Notes under the pieces: generated by a model
Databases searched by the model: none
Told to the model about the DNA's origin: nothing
The model's input: the letters and a program-made list of their open reading frames with translations, nothing else
Source of the DNA: Pseudomonadota bacterium
Lineage (GTDB): Bacteria; Pseudomonadota; Gammaproteobacteria; Burkholderiales; Burkholderiaceae
Assembly: GCA_021778935.1 (NCBI GenBank)
Contig: JAJYBQ010000069.1
Span: 1-9,858, forward strand
Length of the DNA stretch: 9,858 nt
Reading direction: 5' to 3'
Translations under genes and position numbers: made by a program
Shown: piece by piece, positions 6,424-9,858 of the stretch
Position numbering within the stretch: the first letter of the stretch is position 1
Layout: every line of letters starts with the position of its first letter

Positions 6424-8641
6424 TGCCGCGCCGCGCCAGTTCCTCGACCGCCTTGCGGGTGTCCTGGCGCAGGTACTGCGGATCGCGCACGTCGTTGTCG
6501 GCGGGTTCGCCGTCGGTGAGCAGCAGGATGAGCTTGCGCTGGCTCGGCCGGCGGGCGAGATGGGCCCCAGCATGCCGCAGCGCGGTGCCCATGCGGGTGG
6601 AGAGTTTTCCGGACATCGCTGCCAGCCGTCCCTTCACCCGGTCGTCGTAGAGGCCGTCGAAATCCTTGAAGCGGTAGTACTCGACGTCGTGGCGGCCGTT
6701 GGAATCGAAGCCGTGGATCGCGAACGGGTCGCCGATCTTGTCCAGCGCATCGGCAAGCAGCGCCGCCGCCTCCCGCGCCATGTCGAGCACCGTCCGATCG
6801 CGATCGTCGCCGCGCAAGGCATCGTTGGTCGATTCCGACAGATCGATCAGCAACAACACCGAGAGATCACGGATCTGCAGCCGCGTGCGGATCCCGATGC
6901 GGGGGTCCGGCGCCCGCCCCATGCGGATGTCGACCAGGCCCTGGATCGCCGCGTTGAGGTCGATCTCGTCGCCATCCTCGACCTTGCGCTGGCGCACGAC
7001 GCCCTGCGGCTGCACGGCCTCGATCAGCCGCTTGAGCCGCCGCACCAGCGGTTTGTGCTCTTCGATGACCGCATCGATGCGCGCCGGATCGCCGACTTTC
7101 GGATGTTTCTCGAGCAGGGTGACCCAGTCCGGCCGTTCGAGCTGGGTCTGATAGTCCCACTCGGGGTAATGGAACGGCGAGGACACCGGCGGCTTGCCTT
7201 CGCGCGCATTGAAGGTGGTGCCGTCGTCATCGTAGAGCTCGGTCGCCAGAATCCAGATTTCCTGGGCGTCGTCGCCGGCGAATTCGACATCGAGCCCGTT
7301 GAGCATTTCCATCACGCTGACGTACTTGCGCACCTGCGCGGGCCGGCCGGTCGCCCCCAGGATCTCGGCGTCGGTCTCGGGCATCTCCCACAGGTGGCGA
7401 TTGTCGTCGCGGTAGGAACCGGAGGGTTCATCGATCCGCGCGCTGAACGGAATTTGGCGGCGTGCCGCGTCATCGGCGAGTTCCACGCCGATCGCGACCG
7501 CGGCGTCGACATCGTGCAGGTCGGCGAGCGCCCGGAAGCGCCGGCGGGCGAGCGCGACCAGCGGATGGTCGTCGTGCACGGCATCATCGAGCAGCACCCG
7601 AGCGATCCGGTCGAGCAGCGCACCGACGCGCTCCGGCGCGGCCGGGTCCGCCGGCAGCAACGCCGACCACAGCGCCTTCAAGCCCGGAAAGGCGCGTATC
7701 GCGAGGGCTTCGACCCGGGCGTCCTCGATCACGCCGACGAACGCGCGCTGCAGCGGGGTATAGCGTTCCGGATCGGGGACGGGACGCGAGTGAACCTGAT
7801 GCGCGGCGGCGTGCGCGGCAGCCGCGCGATAGACCTCCAGGCCGGGAACGACGGGAGCCGCAGACGCCGCCACGGTCGCTTCCTCGGCGGTCGGCCCGAC
7901 GTCGTCGAACGCGTCGGGGAGGTGGATGACGTACTGTTCGATGTACGGGCGATACCCTGCCCGCGTCTCGAAATCGCCCGAGGTCGGCCGCAGGAAGAAG
8001 TCGCGGCCCCACAGCGCGCGCAGGTACATGAGCAGGCGGCGCTGGACATCGACGAACAGCACGCCCCGCTGCTCCTTCTTGAGTACCGCGCGCGCTTCGT
8101 CGCTTTCGAGCGCGAAGTACGCAGCCTGCGCGGCGAAATCGCTGCGGTAGGCCGAAGCACCCCACATCGCCCAGCGCCGCAGCCCCCCCAGCGTGAGGTG
8201 GGTCAGCAGCACGTCGAGCTTTTCGAGCATCGGCCGCAGAGCCCGCGGCACCTGCGTGAGCAGGTTGTCGAGCAGGGACAGATAGCCTTTGAACAGTTCC
8301 ATCTCGCCCAGCCGCGCGGCGGCGGTCGGCGCCGTGGCGAACAGCAGGACGAGAACGCCGGCGCTGGTCTTGGAGTACATCTTGATCGCGCTGGAGAGCA
8401 GTTCGGCAACCGCCGGTTCGCCGATCTCCTTCGCCACCCGCGGCGCGCTCTCGATGAACGACACGACGAGATCCGTGCCCCGGCCGAGGGCCTGGAGCCC
8501 TGCCGCGCCCTGGAGATAGGCCTGCAGTCCGCGCGGACTGAACACCCGCACGGCATCCTGCCAATTGGCCTCCAGCACCTCTCCGGCCTGGGCGCCCAGA
8601 TCGTCGAGGATGTCCTGGTAATCGCTGAGATGGATTGCCAT
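6281..8641 (-). CDS. cbbO: CbbO, Rubisco activase adaptor with von Willebrand factor A domain
   Basis: This 786-residue protein matches CbbO in length and architecture: a long helical N-terminal region and a C-terminal VWA domain from about residue 590. The metal-ion-dependent adhesion site is complete: DLSES at 600-604, Thr686 in RMGT, and Asp710 in LLTDGEPAD. CbbO works with the hexameric AAA+ protein CbbQ; the VWA domain of CbbO engages Rubisco, and CbbQ then removes inhibitory sugar phosphates. No cbbQ lies in this window, so it is probably upstream in the operon or elsewhere. The start ATG at 8641 follows the McdB-like stop by 39 bp, with AGGCGG as a weak ribosome site. The gene is the last of the cso operon here and converges on the DUF559 gene, whose open frame overlaps its 3' end by 143 bp. 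NorD-type VWA proteins are the main alternative, but the carboxysome context favours CbbO. Confidence 0.92.
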   Translation of the reverse strand: MAIHLSDYQDILDDLGAQAGEVLEANWQDAVRVFSPRGLQAYLQGAAGLQALGRGTDLVVSFIESAPRVAKEIGEPAVAELLSSAIKMYSKTSAGVLVLLFATAPTAAARLGEMELFKGYLSLLDNLLTQVPRALRPMLEKLDVLLTHLTLGGLRRWAMWGASAYRSDFAAQAAYFALESDEARAVLKKEQRGVLFVDVQRRLLMYLRALWGRDFFLRPTSGDFETRAGYRPYIEQYVIHLPDAFDDVGPTAEEATVAASAAPVVPGLEVYRAAAAHAAAHQVHSRPVPDPERYTPLQRAFVGVIEDARVEALAIRAFPGLKALWSALLPADPAAPERVGALLDRIARVLLDDAVHDDHPLVALARRRFRALADLHDVDAAVAIGVELADDAARRQIPFSARIDEPSGSYRDDNRHLWEMPETDAEILGATGRPAQVRKYVSVMEMLNGLDVEFAGDDAQEIWILATELYDDDGTTFNAREGKPPVSSPFHYPEWDYQTQLERPDWVTLLEKHPKVGDPARIDAVIEEHKPLVRRLKRLIEAVQPQGVVRQRKVEDGDEIDLNAAIQGLVDIRMGRAPDPRIGIRTRLQIRDLSVLLLIDLSESTNDALRGDDRDRTVLDMAREAAALLADALDKIGDPFAIHGFDSNGRHDVEYYRFKDFDGLYDDRVKGRLAAMSGKLSTRMGTALRHAGAHLARRPSQRKLILLLTDGEPADNDVRDPQYLRQDTRKAVEELARRGINTFCLTLDPNADQYVSRIFGAKSYLILDQVARLPEKLPALYLSLTR

Positions 8642-8680
8642 CGCCGCCTGCCCCCGATGCGTTGCTTCGACCGCGGCCGT

Positions 8681-8908
8681 TCAATCCGGCCAGACCCGTT
8701 CGGGATGCAATGCCGCGCCGTGGGCGCCGGAATCGTCCGCCGACGTCTTCACCGTCGTCGGCGCGGCGGGTGCGACCGTCTCGGGCCTGGGCACGGCCGC
8801 CGCCGGCACGGCAGGCCCCGCCGCGGACGGTGACCCGGCCGCCCGGGGCGCGGGACGCGCGGGTTGCGCGGACTTCGCCGGACGGCCGCGCATCGGATCA
8901 GCCGCCAT
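8681..8908 (-). CDS. Small Ala/Pro-rich protein, possible alpha-McdB
   Basis: This is a 75-residue, low-complexity, probably disordered protein. The N-terminal half is basic (several Arg and Lys among Ala and Pro), the middle is Ala/Pro/Val, and the C-terminus is more acidic and ends in LHPERVWPD. Alpha-McdB proteins of cso operons are short, disordered and carry an invariant tryptophan near the C-terminus that is needed for carboxysome association; Trp73 fits this. McdB works with the ParA-like ATPase McdA to space carboxysomes over the nucleoid, yet no mcdA is found here. The start is uncertain: ATG 8908 overlaps the acRAF stop by 11 bp, ATG 8893 begins 4 bp after it, and ATG 8926 is also in frame; none has a strong ribosome site. 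The identification rests on position, size, composition and one residue. It could instead be an unrelated small hypothetical protein. Confidence 0.55.
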   Translation of the reverse strand: MAADPMRGRPAKSAQPARPAPRAAGSPSAAGPAVPAAAVPRPETVAPAAPTTVKTSADDSGAHGAALHPERVWPD

Positions 8909-9173
8909 GGCGCGTCGCGATCGCATCCGCGGCCGCGGCGAAATCGCGCTCCATGGTTCCCGGCTCCTCCGCGTTCATGCCGAGACTCACGTTGACGTAT
9001 GTGCGTGCGAAATTGAGATCGGGATGACACCCGAGCAGCTCCGACAAGGTCGCGAGTTCGTCGAGAAACCCGCGGGTTGCCCCATAGCTCGCAAACTCGT
9101 ACCGACGCGCCAGCCGCGGCGGACGCATCTGAACCGACCACCCCTGCGAAAACTCACCCGCAAACTCCGCCAT
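8898..9173 (-). CDS. acRAF, alpha-carboxysome Rubisco assembly factor (PCD-like)
   Basis: This 91-residue protein has the pterin-4a-carbinolamine dehydratase (PCD) fold pattern: an N-terminal strand region, a helix around FLDELATLSELLG, then CHPDLNFARTYVNVSL at 49-64. True PCD enzymes have a His-His-Pro triad and a later catalytic His; here the first His is Cys49 and the later His is absent (GMN follows the last strand). That loss is typical of acRAF, a chaperone for Rubisco assembly encoded in cso operons rather than an active dehydratase. I chose ATG 9173 because AGGAG lies 7 nt upstream; the longer in-frame Met at 9203 would overlap bfr by 50 bp. The gene overlaps the bfr 3' end by 20 bp and abuts the McdB-like gene, so tight translational coupling is likely. 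Confidence 0.88.
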   Translation of the reverse strand: MAEFAGEFSQGWSVQMRPPRLARRYEFASYGATRGFLDELATLSELLGCHPDLNFARTYVNVSLGMNAEEPGTMERDFAAAADAIATRHGG

Positions 9174-9639
9174 AACAGCGCTCCTGATGGGTTGCATCGG
9201 CAAGCATGCGCTCCAGTTCGTGAAGATGCGCCTGCTCGTCTTTCAGTAGTCCGGCAAAAAGCTGCCGAGCGGTTTCATCGCGCGTGCGGCGACAATGATC
9301 GACCGCTTCGGCATAAAGATGCACTGCCTGCTGTTCCAACTGCATGTCGCGGACGAGGAACTCGGCCTTGTCGCGTCCGGGGCGCACCGCCGCGAGCTGG
9401 GTCGCGTTCGGGGTCAACCCCAGGGCGAGCATGTGCCGGATGATCAGGGCGGCATGCCCGAGTTCCTCGCTCGCCTCGCGCCGGAAATAGGCGCACTCCG
9501 CGTCCAGCCCCCACAGCGCGCACAACTGCCCTTGGGTGATGTACTGCTGCACCACGCTCATCTCGTGGTTCAGCGCCTGACGGAGATAGCCTATCGTCCG
9601 AGGGTCGCCCCGGAGAACGCGATCCAGGTTCGCCAGCAT
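9154..9639 (-). CDS. Carboxysome-operon bacterioferritin-like protein
   Basis: This 161-residue four-helix ferritin-like protein has a complete di-iron centre: Glu26, Glu59, His62, Glu102, Glu135 and His138. These are offset by exactly eight from the standard bacterioferritin ligands (Glu18, Glu51, His54, Glu94, Glu127, His130). The residue that would bind haem, Met52 in bacterioferritin, corresponds to Leu60, so haem binding by the usual axial methionine is not expected. A short C-terminal tail carries Cys155 and Cys160. Genes of this type occur in many cso operons between the shell genes and acRAF; iron storage, redox protection or oxygen handling near carboxysomes have been considered, but the role is not established. 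The ATG at 9639 follows csoS1 by 9 bp, with GAGGT 6 nt upstream. Confidence 0.88.
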   Translation of the reverse strand: MLANLDRVLRGDPRTIGYLRQALNHEMSVVQQYITQGQLCALWGLDAECAYFRREASEELGHAALIIRHMLALGLTPNATQLAAVRPGRDKAEFLVRDMQLEQQAVHLYAEAVDHCRRTRDETARQLFAGLLKDEQAHLHELERMLADATHQERCYGGVCG

Positions 9640-9648
9640 GACGACACC

Positions 9649-9858
9649 TCAGCGGGCGACCTCGGAGACATCCATGTCCCGACCGCTGATCCCGGAACCG
9701 GGCGCGCGCGGCAGGATGCCCTCGACCTCGGCGTGGACGCGGGCGATGATGTGCGCCGCGACCAGACCGTCGCCGACGCGCTCGCACGCATCCGCGCCGG
9801 CGCGCACCGCCGCGTTGACAGCGCCGGTCTCGCCACGCACCAGCACCGTCACATAACC
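9649..9858 (-). CDS. csoS1: CsoS1-type carboxysome shell hexamer protein (partial, 5' end outside window)
   Basis: The last 69 residues are present; the first 40 or so lie beyond the right edge. They form the second half of a BMC (PF00936) domain, with GYVTVLVRGETGAV, then RAGADACERVGDGLV, then AAHIIARVHAEVEGILP. These are nearly identical to what I recall of Halothiobacillus CsoS1A/C. CsoS1 hexamers tile the flat facets of the alpha-carboxysome and their central pores pass bicarbonate and sugar phosphates. After the BMC core there is a tail of about 19 residues (starting RAPGSGISGRD), longer than in CsoS1A/C and more like the extended CsoS1B paralogue, so this may be the csoS1B-type copy. 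It is followed after 9 bp by the bacterioferritin-like gene in the same operon. Confidence 0.93.
   Translation of the reverse strand, partial: GYVTVLVRGETGAVNAAVRAGADACERVGDGLVAAHIIARVHAEVEGILPRAPGSGISGRDMDVSEVAR

Noticed and set aside
6068..8833. A 921-codon open frame on the plus strand across the whole of cbbO
   Set aside because: It is antisense to a gene with clear VWA motifs, has no recognisable domain, starts in the palindromic repeat, and is explained by high GC and the in-frame 45-bp array.
8898..9173. Functional pterin-4a-carbinolamine dehydratase
   Set aside because: The catalytic first His of the HHP motif is Cys49 and the later catalytic His is missing, and the gene is inside a cso operon.

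Overview
The window is GC-rich DNA from a chemolithoautotrophic proteobacterium. It carries two arms of a bacterial CO2-concentrating mechanism: an alpha-carboxysome (cso) operon end and a DAB-type inorganic-carbon accumulation operon. A sulfur-, iron- or ammonia-oxidising beta- or gammaproteobacterium is likely, but the sequence alone does not fix the genus.

Layout. At 1-100 lie two copies of a palindromic repeat, the second of which supplies the 3' end of a LysR-type regulator gene (72-995, minus). A 144-bp divergent promoter region follows, with a perfect 10-bp-arm palindrome at 1017-1038. Next come dabB (1140-2792, plus) and dabA (2789-5344, plus), overlapping by ATGA. The stretch 5345-5736 has no convincing gene and holds four palindromic repeats. 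At 5593-6149 a DUF559 nuclease-like gene is bracketed by inverted repeats of about 70 bp, and its right end runs into a 45-bp tandem array (6111 to about 6265). On the minus strand, reading from the right edge inward, the cso operon is csoS1 (partial), bfr-like, acRAF, a small McdB-like gene and cbbO (ending at 6281). It converges on the DUF559 gene.

How the genes fit together. DabB/DabA is an energy-coupled CO2-to-bicarbonate conversion system that raises cytosolic bicarbonate. The CsoS1 shell surrounds Rubisco, which uses the CO2 released inside. acRAF helps Rubisco assembly, CbbO is the adaptor of the CbbQO Rubisco activase, and the McdB-like protein may help distribute carboxysomes. The LysR protein probably senses carbon status and controls dabBA. 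cbbL/cbbS, csoS2, csoSCA, cbbQ and mcdA are not in the window.

The least ordinary part is 5345-6280. A family of GC-rich palindromes surrounds a compact unit with a DUF559 gene and long imperfect terminal inverted repeats, sitting between the two carbon-concentrating operons. It looks like a small mobile or repeat-associated element. The second notable point is a McdB-like gene with no mcdA beside it.
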